Source of the DNA: Pseudomonas moorei | GTDB lineage: Bacteria > Pseudomonadota > Gammaproteobacteria > Pseudomonadales > Pseudomonadaceae | Assembly: GCF_008801475.1 (NCBI RefSeq) | Contig: NZ_VZPP01000009.1 | Coordinates: forward strand, 1-64,000 | Length of the DNA stretch: 64,000 nt | Reading direction: 5' to 3' | Shown: positions 7,091-15,327 of the stretch, one piece after another | Numbering within the stretch: the stretch's first letter is position 1 | How the letters are laid out: the number at the start of each line of letters is the position of its first letter | The notes under the pieces: model-generated | Databases searched by the model: none | The model's input: the letters and a program-made list of their open reading frames with translations, nothing else | What the model was told of the DNA's origin: nothing | Translations under genes and position numbers: made by a program

Positions 7091-8209
7091 TCAGATAACC
7101 TTTGACGTTTCACGAGTGTGCTGTTGCACCTGAGGTTGGGACTGCGCCCAGTTTTCCGGCAGATTGATGAAATCCACCAGTTCTCGCAGCCGGCCATGAT
7201 CACGGGCATTGAAGTTAAATGCCAGTCTTGCCAGATGACTGAACTCGGCTTCGTCATGTTCCTCGCTGCTGTAGACGTGTTGATGGAAATGATCGCTCAG
7301 GCAAAGATCGGCGAACGCCACTTGCATGTGTTCGAGCGCCCGGTCACTGAGTGTGTGATTCATGCGAATCAGGAATTGATGCTTGAGCCAGCGGCTGGAG
7401 TGGAAGTTGCTGTAGAACTGGTTGATGTGCTCTACCGCTTCATCGACGCAGTAGACCAGTTTCACCAGTTTCATATCAGTGGGCAGGATGTAGCGGTTTT
7501 CCACCAATTGCTGGTGAATGAAGTCTAACGCGACCTGCCAGAATTTGCCGCCGGGAGCGTCCAGCAGCACGACCGGCACCAATGGCGTTTTTCCGGTCTG
7601 GATCAGCGTCAGTACTTCCAGTGCTTCATCCAGCGTGCCAAAGCCACCTGGGCATAGCACCAGCGCGTCGGCTTCCTTGACGAAGAACAGTTTGCGCGTA
7701 AAGAAAAAGTGGAAGGGCAGCAGGTTGGTGGTGCCGTTGACGGTCGGGTTGGCGTGTTGTTCGAAGGGCAGAGTGATGTTGAAGCCCAGGCTGTGTGTCA
7801 GGCCAGCCCCTTCATGGGCTGCAGCCATGATACCGCCACCGGCACCGGTGATAACCATCAGGTCTGAGCGGGCCAGAGCGGCTCCGAGTTCACGGGCCAT
7901 TCCGTACAGCGGATGCTCTATAGGCGTACGGGCCGAGCCGAAAACAGTGACTTTACGCCGTCCTTTGAATTGCTCCAGTACGCGGAAGGCCTGCTCCAGT
8001 TCGCGCAGGGTTTGAAGGGTGATTTTGGCATTCCAGCGGTTGTGGTCTTCCTGGGCCATGCGCAGCACGGTCAGGATCATGTCGCGGTAAATCGGAATAT
8101 TCGGGCTGTTGGGTGAGACCAGGTTGAGTTGTTCTTCGACCTTGTTGATGAGGTCGTGGCCGCTTTGTTCAAAATGACGGCTCAAGAGGTCATTCGGTTG
8201 GTAAGGCAT
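7091..8209 (-). CDS. LOG-family protein (PpnN-like nucleotide 5'-monophosphate nucleosidase family)
   Basis: This 372-residue protein carries the LOG/lysine-decarboxylase-like Rossmann fold. VTVFGSARTP starts the domain near residue 87, ITGAGGGIMAAAHEGA follows, and the hallmark CPGGFGTLDE lies near residue 185. LOG proteins split nucleoside monophosphates into base and ribose 5-phosphate. Larger bacterial members of the PpnN group do this to purine nucleotides. The N-terminal 85 and C-terminal 120 residues lie outside the core, so exact substrate is open. The start ATG at 8209 has AAGGAG just upstream. A multi-hairpin element lies 17 bases upstream in the leader on this strand and may control the gene. 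Confidence 0.8.
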   Translation of the reverse strand: MPYQPNDLLSRHFEQSGHDLINKVEEQLNLVSPNSPNIPIYRDMILTVLRMAQEDHNRWNAKITLQTLRELEQAFRVLEQFKGRRKVTVFGSARTPIEHPLYGMARELGAALARSDLMVITGAGGGIMAAAHEGAGLTHSLGFNITLPFEQHANPTVNGTTNLLPFHFFFTRKLFFVKEADALVLCPGGFGTLDEALEVLTLIQTGKTPLVPVVLLDAPGGKFWQVALDFIHQQLVENRYILPTDMKLVKLVYCVDEAVEHINQFYSNFHSSRWLKHQFLIRMNHTLSDRALEHMQVAFADLCLSDHFHQHVYSSEEHDEAEFSHLARLAFNFNARDHGRLRELVDFINLPENWAQSQPQVQQHTRETSKVI

Positions 8210-8226
8210 TCAACTTCTCCTTCTGC

Positions 8227-8356
8227 ACAGAACCTTCGGTAGCGACGAATTCGTTCGTCGCTACCACGACACCTCTTGTGTCGTTGTCTGCCCAAGCCCA
8301 TGCCTGGGCGATCCACATGACCCGAATGATTGGCGGGTCATCCATAGAGGTTCTGT
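8227..8356. ncRNA. Multi-hairpin element: candidate structured RNA leader or MITE-like repeat
   Basis: Nine-base terminal inverted repeats (ACAGAACCT 8227-8235, AGGTTCTGT 8348-8356) enclose four hairpins in a row. These are 8238-8265 (12-base perfect arms, four-base loop), 8268-8282 (GACAC/GTGTC), 8296-8309 (GCCCA/TGGGC) and 8317-8341 (ATGACCCG/CGGGTCAT). The layout fits a multibranched RNA closed by one stem. On the minus strand it would be the leader of the LOG-family gene. On the plus strand it is followed by five T, so a small RNA is possible. The terminal repeats also allow a miniature mobile element. I do not recognise a known RNA family. Confidence 0.5.
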
Positions 8357-8654
8357 TTTTCCTTGGATGGAAGAAACGTTCGCACAACGCAACACGTTAC
8401 GGGCGGCCTCTTTCCTGCCCTGAAAAAGTGATTGTGGATACGTTGAAATTTAGACCCTCGCGGAAATTTTCGCTGCCTTGATCATTGCGCCGCAAAGTCT
8501 TTCCTGGCAACCGCTATTGACGATTTGCGAGGTGGTTTCACCACTCGTCTGAAGGCACGCCCAAGGAGCAGCATTCTGATTAACTAACCTACAGGTGTAT
8601 CACGACAACTTGGCGTCAAGGGTAGGCGCACGGTACGAGCGGTTTAAGGATTTG

Positions 8655-8670
8655 TCGCTCAAAAGAGCGA
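8655..8670 (+). promoter_or_regulatory. Small hairpin upstream of the 8691 gene
   Basis: TCGCTC-AAAA-GAGCGA is a perfect six-base stem with a four-base loop. It sits just before the AAGGAGG ribosome site of the next gene, so it could influence its translation. The rest of 8357-8690 shows no gene I can support. Confidence 0.35.
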
Positions 8671-8690
8671 GGAGCAAGGAGGCGGGAGCC

Positions 8691-8891
8691 ATGGCCAGAG
8701 TCATTCTGGAAATAGAGATCGATACGCAACTGTATCGATTGCTGAAGTCATCAGCCGAGACCAATCATCTAAGTCTTGAGGAGGAGTGCTGCCGGCGTCT
8801 TATGGGCGCGGAGCGGCGTTCACGTTACTTGCAGGCGTTGGTGGCGGAATTGCGCGCCGAAGATGAACAGCGGCGCGCCAAGTCTCACTGA
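8691..8891 (+). CDS. Small hypothetical protein, possibly ribbon-helix-helix
   Basis: This 66-residue protein starts at ATG 8691 behind a strong AAGGAGG. A short beta-like stretch (RVILEIEID) is followed by two predicted helices (TQLYRLLKSSAETNHL and SLEEECCRRLMGAE), the order of a ribbon-helix-helix DNA-binding fold. A charged helical tail follows. I do not recognise a named family. Its stop adjoins the stop of the convergent PA3611-type gene with no gap. Being a transcription factor is only a guess from the predicted fold. Confidence 0.6.
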   Translation: MARVILEIEIDTQLYRLLKSSAETNHLSLEEECCRRLMGAERRSRYLQALVAELRAEDEQRRAKSH

Positions 8892-9314
8892 TTACTTTTT
8901 CTTCTGAGGGGCTTTCGGGCAATCCGATTCCTGGTAGCTGGCAGAGCCGACCGCGCGATTGGTCTTCACTTCGGTGAAGTCGTAACGCATGGTTGCACCT
9001 TTGGCCATCAGCTTGCGGTACGACGGGTTGTTGCATACCGCGGCACCGAGTTGGAAATACACGGCTTTTGGATCGGCGCGCATCTTGTTGGCGTGGCTGC
9101 TTTGTACGCTCAGATGGTTAATCAGCGTCGTTCCCTCGACGGTATAGCCCTGATCGAGAATGTCTTCATTGATCGCCCGTGGAGTGCCAACACTGCTTTG
9201 GGTGGCGACGTTCTGCAGCTCTTTGTTCAGATTCTGTTCACTCAGGGACGCAGCCTGGGCATTGAAGGACGCCGCCAGCAAAATGGCAGCGGTGGGAACG
9301 ATAAAGCGCAGCAT
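8892..9314 (-). CDS. PA3611-family quorum-sensing-regulated virulence factor
   Basis: This secreted 140-residue protein starts with a clear signal peptide (MLRFIVPTAAILLAASFNAQA). The mature part resembles the PA3611/QSregVF family, known in P. aeruginosa as a quorum-regulated factor encoded in this same recA neighbourhood. Two cysteines (in AAVCNNPS and ESDCPKA) may form a disulfide. The C-terminus is basic (QKKK). The start at 9314 has AGGAG upstream, while the longer frame does not look like a signal sequence. No quorum-sensing box was identified, so regulation here is unproved. Confidence 0.75.
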   Translation of the reverse strand: MLRFIVPTAAILLAASFNAQAASLSEQNLNKELQNVATQSSVGTPRAINEDILDQGYTVEGTTLINHLSVQSSHANKMRADPKAVYFQLGAAVCNNPSYRKLMAKGATMRYDFTEVKTNRAVGSASYQESDCPKAPQKKK

Positions 9315-9504
9315 GAAACTCTCCTGATTCAGTGACTGAGTGCTTCGACCAGTCACGTGACTGTGCGTTCAGTGGCGGTGAATTATAGGGGAGGTGGTCG
9401 GGACGGTACAGGATTGCGCTCATCGCTCTGTTAAACTGCCGACTTTTATTGCCTTGCCGAGAATTGTACGTGTCGATTTCCCCATTTTTTCGGCGTTGCA
9501 CGCG

Positions 9505-10248
9505 ATGAGCCATGCTCCTAACGCCGTAGCCCGCTTGCGCGATCAGCGCGAAGAAGAAGGCATCAAGCCGATTCAGGCCCGTGGCTGGCGGGCGACCCGT
9601 TGCCGTGCCTGTCGTGTGATCGAGAGCCATTGCTTGTGCGCGTGGCGTCCGCTGGTGGAAACCCGCTCGGGTGTGTGCCTGATCATGACGAACAAGGAAG
9701 TGTTCAAGCCGAGCAATACCGGCTGGTTAATCGCCGATGTGGTCCGTGACAATCACGCGTTCATCTGGTCGCGCACCGAGGTCGACCCAAAGCTTTTGGC
9801 ATTGCTGTCCGACCCGCAATGGCAGCCTTACCTGGTGTTCCCGGGCGAATACGTCGCGCCTGAGCGGGTGACCCACAGCGTGACGCTTGATAGCACCAAG
9901 CGGCCGCTGTTCATATTGCTCGACGCGACCTGGACCGAAGCGCGCAAGATTTTTCGCAAAAGCCCCTACTTCGACGCATTGCCGATCCTCAGCCTGCTGC
10001 CGGAAAAACTCTCCCGCTATCAATTGCGCCGCTCTACCCGAAGCGAGCACCTGTGCACCGCGGAAGTCGCGGCGTTGTGCCTCGATCTTGCAGGCGATGC
10101 GCAGGCTGCATGGGCACTGGACGCTTATTTCGACGTGTTCAGCCAGCATTACCTTGATGCCAAGCGTCAGCTTGAAATGAACGTTGAAACACCGGCGCAC
10201 GCCGAGTTGATGCCGTTCGTGCAGGGTAGTGCCGCCTCAATGAACTGA
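9505..10248 (+). CDS. tapT: DTW-domain tRNA-uridine aminocarboxypropyltransferase
   Basis: This 247-residue DTW-domain protein shares features with TapT, which adds the 3-amino-3-carboxypropyl group of acp3U to position 47 of tRNA using S-adenosylmethionine. N-terminal zinc-type cysteines are seen in RCRACRVIESHCLCAW. The DTW motif appears as LLDATWTEARKI, followed by LSRYQLRR. The start at ATG 9505 (MSHAPNAVARL) fits family starts, although no clear ribosome site is visible; a GTG at 9469 is an alternative. It stands alone between a convergent secreted protein and erdR. Confidence 0.8.
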   Translation: MSHAPNAVARLRDQREEEGIKPIQARGWRATRCRACRVIESHCLCAWRPLVETRSGVCLIMTNKEVFKPSNTGWLIADVVRDNHAFIWSRTEVDPKLLALLSDPQWQPYLVFPGEYVAPERVTHSVTLDSTKRPLFILLDATWTEARKIFRKSPYFDALPILSLLPEKLSRYQLRRSTRSEHLCTAEVAALCLDLAGDAQAAWALDAYFDVFSQHYLDAKRQLEMNVETPAHAELMPFVQGSAASMN

Positions 10249-10455
10249 TTGTCGCCCATACTGCAAAGAACTGTCCGGGCCATGCACCTTGACCACCCCG
10301 GCTACGCTGGGCATGCTTGGCGCCGATTGGGGCGCGGCCAAGGTTTGATACGCCGTTTCTTTAACGTGAGAGCCACGTGATTGGCGTTGAACGTGCCCTG
10401 CTGGTGCGGCTCCGTGGCTGCACCTTGAGTGTTTGAAGAACAGGATCATTTGAAA

Positions 10456-11106
10456 ATGGCCACATACGAAATCCTGATTGCCGATGACCACCCGCTTTTT
10501 CGTTCGGCCTTGCATCAAGCGTTGACGCTAGGTCTTGGCCCGGATGTCCGTCTTGTCGAAGTGGCGAGCATTGCCGAGCTGGAAACCCGTCTGACAGAAA
10601 AGGCTGATTGGGATCTGGTGTTGCTGGATCTGAACATGCCGGGTGCTTACGGTTTTTCCGGGCTGGTATTGTTGCGCGGTCAGTATCCGCAAATTCCGGT
10701 GGTCATGGTCTCGGCTCAGGAAGAAGCCACGATCATGGTCAAGTCCCGTGAATTTGGCGCCAGTGGCTTCATCCCCAAGTCCAGCGACCTGAGTGTGATT
10801 CAGAAAGCCGTGCGAGCGGTCCTGGATGGCGATGTTTACTGGCCACCGCAAGCGTTCGAGGCCGTCAGTGTTTCCGATGAGGCAAAGGCGGCCAGTGAGG
10901 GCCTTGCGAGCCTGACGCCGCAGCAGTTTCGCGTGTTGACCATGGTCTGTGAAGGGCTGCTGAACAAGCAGATCGCTTACGAGCTGAGTGTTTCCGAGGC
11001 GACGATCAAAGCCCACGTAACCGCGATTTTCCGTAAACTGAATGTCCGGACCCGAACCCAGGCCGCACTGCTTCTGCAACAACTTGAGTCAATTTCGAGC
11101 CATTAA
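10456..11106 (+). CDS. erdR: LuxR-type response regulator ErdR
   Basis: A 216-residue response regulator has a receiver domain (acidic pocket ADD at 9-11, phosphoacceptor Asp58 in LLDLNMPG) and a C-terminal LuxR/NarL helix-turn-helix (LTPQQFRVLTMVCEGLLNKQIA onward). Sequence and the following dgkA match ErdR, which in P. aeruginosa takes part in control of ethanol oxidation and acetate metabolism. ATG 10456 is chosen because the conserved N-terminus starts MATYEILIADDHP. No partner kinase gene lies beside it, as is usual for this regulator. Confidence 0.85.
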   Translation: MATYEILIADDHPLFRSALHQALTLGLGPDVRLVEVASIAELETRLTEKADWDLVLLDLNMPGAYGFSGLVLLRGQYPQIPVVMVSAQEEATIMVKSREFGASGFIPKSSDLSVIQKAVRAVLDGDVYWPPQAFEAVSVSDEAKAASEGLASLTPQQFRVLTMVCEGLLNKQIAYELSVSEATIKAHVTAIFRKLNVRTRTQAALLLQQLESISSH

Positions 11107-11182
11107 GGAATAGCGTCTTCACGCTTTTTTTACTGTGGCTAATCTAGCTTTCCCACTTCTTTTTTGGTCAGTTGCATACCCT

Positions 11183-11545
11183 ATGTCACCTTTCAAAGGC
11201 CAGACCGGCCTGAAACGCATTCTCAACGCCTCTGGTTATTCTCTGGACGGTCTACGCGCAGCCTTCACCGGCGAAGCGGCTTTTCGGCAACTGGTACTGC
11301 TCAACGTTATCCTGATTCCGCTGTCTTTTTTCCTGAGCGTAAGCCGTGTCGAGCGGGCGTTGTTGATTGCAGTCTGTCTGCTGGCCTTGATCGTCGAGTT
11401 GCTCAATTCGGCGGTGGAAGCGGCCATCGACCGTATCTCCCTTGAATTGCACCCATTGTCGAAAAACGCCAAGGACATGGGCAGTGCCGCGCAACTCGTG
11501 GCATTGAGCATGATCGCGCTGGTGTGGGCAGTCATTCTGCTTTAA
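11183..11545 (+). CDS. dgkA: Diacylglycerol kinase DgkA
   Basis: This inner-membrane enzyme of 120 residues phosphorylates diacylglycerol released by lipid head-group transfer to give phosphatidic acid. Three membrane helices follow an amphipathic start (TGLKRILNASGYSLDGLRAAF). The catalytic signature ELLNSAVEAAIDRIS is intact. It follows erdR by 76 bases on the same strand, as in P. aeruginosa. Its TAA overlaps the stop of the convergent finR by four bases, leaving no room for a separate terminator. Confidence 0.95.
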   Translation: MSPFKGQTGLKRILNASGYSLDGLRAAFTGEAAFRQLVLLNVILIPLSFFLSVSRVERALLIAVCLLALIVELLNSAVEAAIDRISLELHPLSKNAKDMGSAAQLVALSMIALVWAVILL

Positions 11546-12468
11546 GCAATCGTCGGCAGTACGATCTCGTCGCTGCGCTGAACCCCGGCGGTGAAGGCGC
11601 GGCACAGATCGAGGAACTCACGCATTGCCGATGTCTGATACTTCTGTTTGTGCCAGATGAAATAAAACTGTCGCGCCAGGTCCAGATCCGGTGTCTCCAC
11701 CGGTACGAGACTACCGCGCCGGAACGCATCCCGTAGCGCCAGCCGCGAGATACAACCGATCCCCAGTCCGGACTCCACGGCGCGTTTGATCGCTTCGGTG
11801 TGCTCCAGCTCCAGGCGGATGTTCAGCGCGCTTCGGTGATGGCGCATGGCCTGATCGAAGGTCAGTCGCGTGCCCGAACCCTGCTCGCGCAAAATCCAGG
11901 CTTCGTGGCTCAACTCATCCATGGTCGCCGTGCCGCGTTTGGCCAATGCATGCTGGGGCGCGCAGAACACCACCAGTTCATCCTCGACCCAGCTTTGCAC
12001 TTCGATGTCCGGATGGCTGCAATCGCCTTCGATCAGACCCAGATCAATTTCATAGTGGGCCACTTGATGCACGATGTTGGCAGTGTTCTGCACATGCAGC
12101 TTCACTTGGCTTTCCGGGTGGCGTTGCATGAAGCCGCCGATCAGCAGGGTTGCCAGGTAATTGCCAATGGTCAGGGTTGCGCCTACCGCCAATGAGCCGA
12201 AACCGGACTTGCCATTGAGCAGGTCTTCGATTTCCTTGGCCTGGTCGAGCATGGCCACCGCTTGCGGCAGCAGCTGTTTACCAAGGGCGTTGAGGCTCAG
12301 CCGCTTGCCAGCGCGGTCGAACAATTGGCAGCTCGACTGGCGTTCCAGCTCGGTGATCGAGGTACTCGCCGCCGATTGCGAGAGGTTAAGCAGGCCCGCG
12401 GCACGGGACACGCTTTCCTGCTGGGCGACGGCGACAAATACTTGCAGTTGACGGAGAGTAAATCGCAT
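11542..12468 (-). CDS. finR: LysR-type regulator FinR
   Basis: This 308-residue LysR regulator has an N-terminal winged helix (MRFTLRQLQVFVAVAQQESVSRAAGLLNLSQSAASTSI region) and a substrate-binding domain with the usual LysR pattern. It is divergent from fpr with a 135-base gap. This is the finR/fpr arrangement of P. putida, where FinR activates the ferredoxin-NADP reductase gene under oxidative stress and affects sulfur metabolism. The ATG at 12468 is used; a much longer open frame upstream runs antisense through fpr. Many cysteines occur, but no specific redox switch can be assigned. Confidence 0.9.
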   Translation of the reverse strand: MRFTLRQLQVFVAVAQQESVSRAAGLLNLSQSAASTSITELERQSSCQLFDRAGKRLSLNALGKQLLPQAVAMLDQAKEIEDLLNGKSGFGSLAVGATLTIGNYLATLLIGGFMQRHPESQVKLHVQNTANIVHQVAHYEIDLGLIEGDCSHPDIEVQSWVEDELVVFCAPQHALAKRGTATMDELSHEAWILREQGSGTRLTFDQAMRHHRSALNIRLELEHTEAIKRAVESGLGIGCISRLALRDAFRRGSLVPVETPDLDLARQFYFIWHKQKYQTSAMREFLDLCRAFTAGVQRSDEIVLPTIA

Positions 12469-12480
12469 ATCGATATAACC

Positions 12481-12493
12481 GATAACCCTTATC
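12481..12493. promoter_or_regulatory. Candidate FinR binding site
   Basis: GATAA-CCC-TTATC is a perfect inverted repeat 12 bases upstream of finR in the divergent finR-fpr space. A second palindrome, ATATCGATAT, overlaps the finR start region. LysR proteins typically bind such a dyad between divergent genes. The match to FinR itself is inferred. Confidence 0.45.
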
Positions 12494-12603
12494 TTAATAA
12501 TCCATTTAACAGATATTGTCGCTGCCTTTAGAATGCGATGCAATTGTGCGAAGCCAGCTATTTTTCGCAGGGCGCGCAGACAAATCTCCAGGAGTCCCCG
12601 TAC

Positions 12604-13383
12604 ATGAGCAACATGAACCACGAGCGTGTCCTCAGTGTTCATCACTGGAATGACACTCTGTTCAGCTTCAAGTGCACCCGTGATCCGGGCCTGCGCTTCG
12701 AGAACGGTCAGTTCGTGATGATCGGCCTGCAACAGCCCAATGGCCGCCCGCTTATGCGCGCTTACTCGATTGCCAGCCCGAACTGGGAAGAGCATCTCGA
12801 GTTCTTCAGCATCAAGGTACCTGATGGTCCGCTGACTTCGCAGTTGCAACACTTGAAAGAAGGCGACGAGATCATCATCAGCAAGAAGCCTACCGGGACG
12901 CTGGTACTGGATGACTTGAAGCCTGGCAAACATTTGTACCTGCTCAGCACCGGCACCGGCCTGGCGCCGTTCATGAGCGTCATCCAGGATCCGGAAACCT
13001 ACGAGCGCTTCGAAAAAGTGATCCTGTGCCACGGCGTACGCTACGTCAACGAAGTCGCCTACCGCGAGTTCATCACCGAGCACCTGCCGCAGAACGAGTT
13101 CTTCGGCGAAGCGCTGCGTGACAAGTTGATCTACTACCCGACCGTGACCCGTGAGCCGTTCGAAAACGAAGGCCGCCTGACCGACCTGATGCGCAGTGGC
13201 AAGCTGTTCAGCGACATCGGTCTGCCACCGATCAACCCGCAGGACGACCGCGCCATGCTGTGCGGCAGCCCGAGCATGCTCGACGAGACCAGCGAAGTAC
13301 TGAACAGCTTTGGCCTGAAAGTATCGCCACGGATGCGTGAGCCGGGTGATTACCTGATCGAGCGTGCGTTCGTCGAGAAGTGA
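12604..13383 (+). CDS. fpr: Ferredoxin--NADP+ reductase
   Basis: This FAD enzyme of 259 residues moves electrons between NADPH and ferredoxin or flavodoxin, and it protects against oxidative stress in pseudomonads. The FAD site RAYSIASPNW and the NADP-binding STGTGLAPFMSVI are visible, as are CHGVRY, MLCGSPSM and the C-terminal acidic-aromatic ending FVEK typical of the bacterial subclass. The ATG at 12604 has CAGGAG eight bases upstream. It is divergent from finR, its probable activator. A REPIN and a terminator follow. Confidence 0.95.
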   Translation: MSNMNHERVLSVHHWNDTLFSFKCTRDPGLRFENGQFVMIGLQQPNGRPLMRAYSIASPNWEEHLEFFSIKVPDGPLTSQLQHLKEGDEIIISKKPTGTLVLDDLKPGKHLYLLSTGTGLAPFMSVIQDPETYERFEKVILCHGVRYVNEVAYREFITEHLPQNEFFGEALRDKLIYYPTVTREPFENEGRLTDLMRSGKLFSDIGLPPINPQDDRAMLCGSPSMLDETSEVLNSFGLKVSPRMREPGDYLIERAFVEK

Positions 13384-13505
13384 CCGTAGGTCACCCGTAG
13401 GTCACCCGTAGGAGCGAGCCAGCTCGCGATGGAGGTCAACGATAACGCGGGAAGCATGATGCCCCGCGGCGTCCTCAGGTTTTTCGCGAGCGGGCTCGCT
13501 CCTAC
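13384..13505. repeat. Tandem 11-base repeats plus REPIN
   Basis: Directly after the fpr stop, CCGTAGGTCAC is repeated twice with a partial third copy. A REP pair follows: GTAGGAGCGAGCCAGCTCGCGA (two blocks from 13408) and its inverted partner ending 13505. This is the GAGCGAGC..GCTCGCGA class of Pseudomonas REPs. Confidence 0.85.
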
Positions 13506-13526
13506 AGTCGTTTTGCAGCGTATCTG

Positions 13527-13565
13527 AAAAGCCCGCATGGCCTGGTGAGGTCATGCGGGCTTTTT
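13527..13565. terminator. Bidirectional terminator between fpr and trmO
   Basis: AAAAGCCCGCATG pairs with CATGCGGGCTTTTT around a 12-base loop. A and T runs on both sides suit both convergent genes. Confidence 0.85.
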
Positions 13566-13577
13566 CGTTTCTGGCAT

Positions 13578-14276
13578 TCAGCCCTTTGCAGGAATGACTT
13601 CCAGCACACGGATCAGCTCCGGTGTCGGGTAATGCCAACGCACATCCAGGTCCCAGAACTGCGCGCCGTACTCCCGTTCCGGTACAGGCGTCTGGTAGGC
13701 CGGGCGAGGATCTTGCGCCAGGCATTGCTCGATTAGCTCGATCAGTGGCTCCTGAAGGCGCTGAGCATGCCCATGAGCCTGTTGCAGCGCGGTGTCCGTC
13801 CATTGCACGGCAATCAACCGGGGCGCGGCGCTGGCGATGGTGTTGGTGGCGCTGTCGATGATATCGGCGTAAGGCACGTAGGGCTTGATGTCGAGAATCG
13901 GCGTGCCGTCCAACAGGTCGATGCCGGATATCCACAAGCGATTGGCTTCGACCTTGTCCAGCTTGACCACGGACTGGCCAATGCCATTGGGCCGGTGTGT
14001 AGCGCGAGTGGCAAACACCCCCATGGATTTGTTGCCGCCGAGGCGCGGGGGGCGGACCTTCAGCCGTGGCTTGTCTTCCAGGGCTTGATGAAACAGGAAC
14101 AACAGCCAGACGTGACTGACCTGCTCCAGACCCTGCACTGCGTCGCCCTGATCGAATGGCGCCACCAGTTCCAGCACGCCGCGTGCGGCCGGGGCCAGTT
14201 GGGGTTGGCGCGGAATGGCGAACTTCTCCTTGAAGCAGGAGCGCACGAAGCCGATGGGAGAAACGCTGTAGGTCAT
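13578..14276 (-). CDS. trmO: tRNA (N6-threonylcarbamoyladenosine37-N6)-methyltransferase TrmO/TsaA
   Basis: This 232-residue protein belongs to the TsaA/TrmO family, which methylates t6A37 in certain tRNAs to m6t6A using S-adenosylmethionine. Family blocks seen are SPIGFVRSCFKEKFAIPRQP, VSHVWLLFLFHQ, ATRATHRPNGIGQSVVKL and DLLDGTPILDIKPYVPYADI. The start at 14276 (MTYSVSPIGF) is chosen; the open frame extends 204 bases further into a REPIN and is not coding. The trmO name is from family motifs. Neighbours give no functional link. Confidence 0.9.
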   Translation of the reverse strand: MTYSVSPIGFVRSCFKEKFAIPRQPQLAPAARGVLELVAPFDQGDAVQGLEQVSHVWLLFLFHQALEDKPRLKVRPPRLGGNKSMGVFATRATHRPNGIGQSVVKLDKVEANRLWISGIDLLDGTPILDIKPYVPYADIIDSATNTIASAAPRLIAVQWTDTALQQAHGHAQRLQEPLIELIEQCLAQDPRPAYQTPVPEREYGAQFWDLDVRWHYPTPELIRVLEVIPAKG

Positions 14277-14351
14277 GGTTTGAAATCGAGGCGGGGAGCG
14301 GGCAGGCATGATAACCCGATCAACCTTTGTATCGGTGGTGACTGTCAACTC

Positions 14352-14447
14352 GCCATCGCGGGCAAGCCCGCTCCCACAAGGTTTTGTTTCAGTCGCAGGG
14401 TTCGGATACGACAGACAACCTGTGGGAGCGGGCTTGCCCGCGATGGC
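14352..14447. repeat. REPIN
   Basis: Perfect 27-base inverted arms (14352-14378 and 14421-14447) contain the GCGGGCAAGCCCGCTCCCACA class of Pseudomonas REP. A 42-base spacer separates them. Confidence 0.9.
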
Positions 14448-14460
14448 CGCATCGCTCATT

Positions 14461-15231
14461 TCAAAGACTGAATCCCCCATCCAGCGGAATGATATTCCCG
14501 GTCATGTAAGCCCCCGCCGTACTTGCCAGACTGATCGCCAGGGCCGCCATCTCTTCCTCCCGACCCCAGCGCTTCATTGGAATCAACGCCGTATCTTCGG
14601 CCAATGCCTGCTCATCGTTGCCGATGTGCTGGGTCATCTTGCTCGGAAAACGTCCCGGCGCGATCACATTGACGTTGATGTGCTGGCTCACCAGTTCCCG
14701 CGCCAGAATGCGCGACAGTTGATGCAGGGCCGCCTTGCTCGGTCCATAGGCATAAGCCTGTTCGCCGAAAGAGGAAATCCCCGCCACTGAGCCAATGTTG
14801 ATGATCCGTGCCGGATTCGCCGGTGAGCCGGCCTTGCGCAGCAGTGGCAGGAATTGCTGGATGCAGTTGAACACTGACGTCACATTGATCTGCATGACCT
14901 TTTCCCAGCCTTTGACCGGGTAACTCTCCAATGGCGCACCCCAGGTGGTGCCTGCGTTGTTCACCAGAATATCGAGGTGGCTGATCTGCTCGCTCAGGCG
15001 GATGGCCAATTGCTGCACGCCTTCTTCCGTGGCCAGGTTGGCGGCGACTGCGTGGCAGCGTCCAAGTGCGCCGAGTTCATCAGACGTTTGCCGGCAGGCT
15101 TCGACATCGCGAGCGCAGACGTACACGGTCGCGCCCGCCTCGACGTACGCCTTGGCGATCATTTTGCCGATACCACGAGTGCCGCCGGTCACCAGAGCGG
15201 TGCGGCCTTGCAGGGAAAAGTAGGGGTGCAT
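14461..15231 (-). CDS. rhlG: Short-chain dehydrogenase RhlG-like 3-ketoacyl reductase
   Basis: This 256-residue NADP-type short-chain dehydrogenase has TGGTRGIG at the cofactor site (about residues 15-22), NNAG near residue 92, and the catalytic SVAGISS..YAYGPSK tetrad (Ser, Tyr, Lys). Length, the start MHPYFSLQGR and several blocks agree with RhlG of P. aeruginosa, a 3-oxoacyl reductase once tied to rhamnolipid or PHA precursors. No rhlAB or PHA genes are nearby, so its role here is uncertain. It is a single gene flanked by REPINs on both sides. Confidence 0.85.
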   Translation of the reverse strand: MHPYFSLQGRTALVTGGTRGIGKMIAKAYVEAGATVYVCARDVEACRQTSDELGALGRCHAVAANLATEEGVQQLAIRLSEQISHLDILVNNAGTTWGAPLESYPVKGWEKVMQINVTSVFNCIQQFLPLLRKAGSPANPARIINIGSVAGISSFGEQAYAYGPSKAALHQLSRILARELVSQHINVNVIAPGRFPSKMTQHIGNDEQALAEDTALIPMKRWGREEEMAALAISLASTAGAYMTGNIIPLDGGFSL

Positions 15232-15327
15232 GGCGAGTCCTGAGAGCTGAGGGTCTTAACACCCTAGTCGTCAGCTGCTGGAAGCGGAGCCACTATTTTC
15301 AAGCGGAATGGAGGGCCATTCGGCCTT

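Noticed and set aside
8190..8387. 65-codon minus-strand frame through the multi-hairpin element
   Set aside because: It overlaps the LOG gene start and lies within inverted repeats, which explain its bases better; a leader peptide is not excluded but unsupported.
11542..13083. 513-codon minus-strand frame covering finR and part of fpr
   Set aside because: Only the last 308 codons match a LysR protein; the upstream part is antisense to fpr and lacks a ribosome site.
13384..13510. CRISPR-like array suggested by repeats after fpr
   Set aside because: Repeats are 11 bases with no spacers and run into a REP; no cas genes are present.
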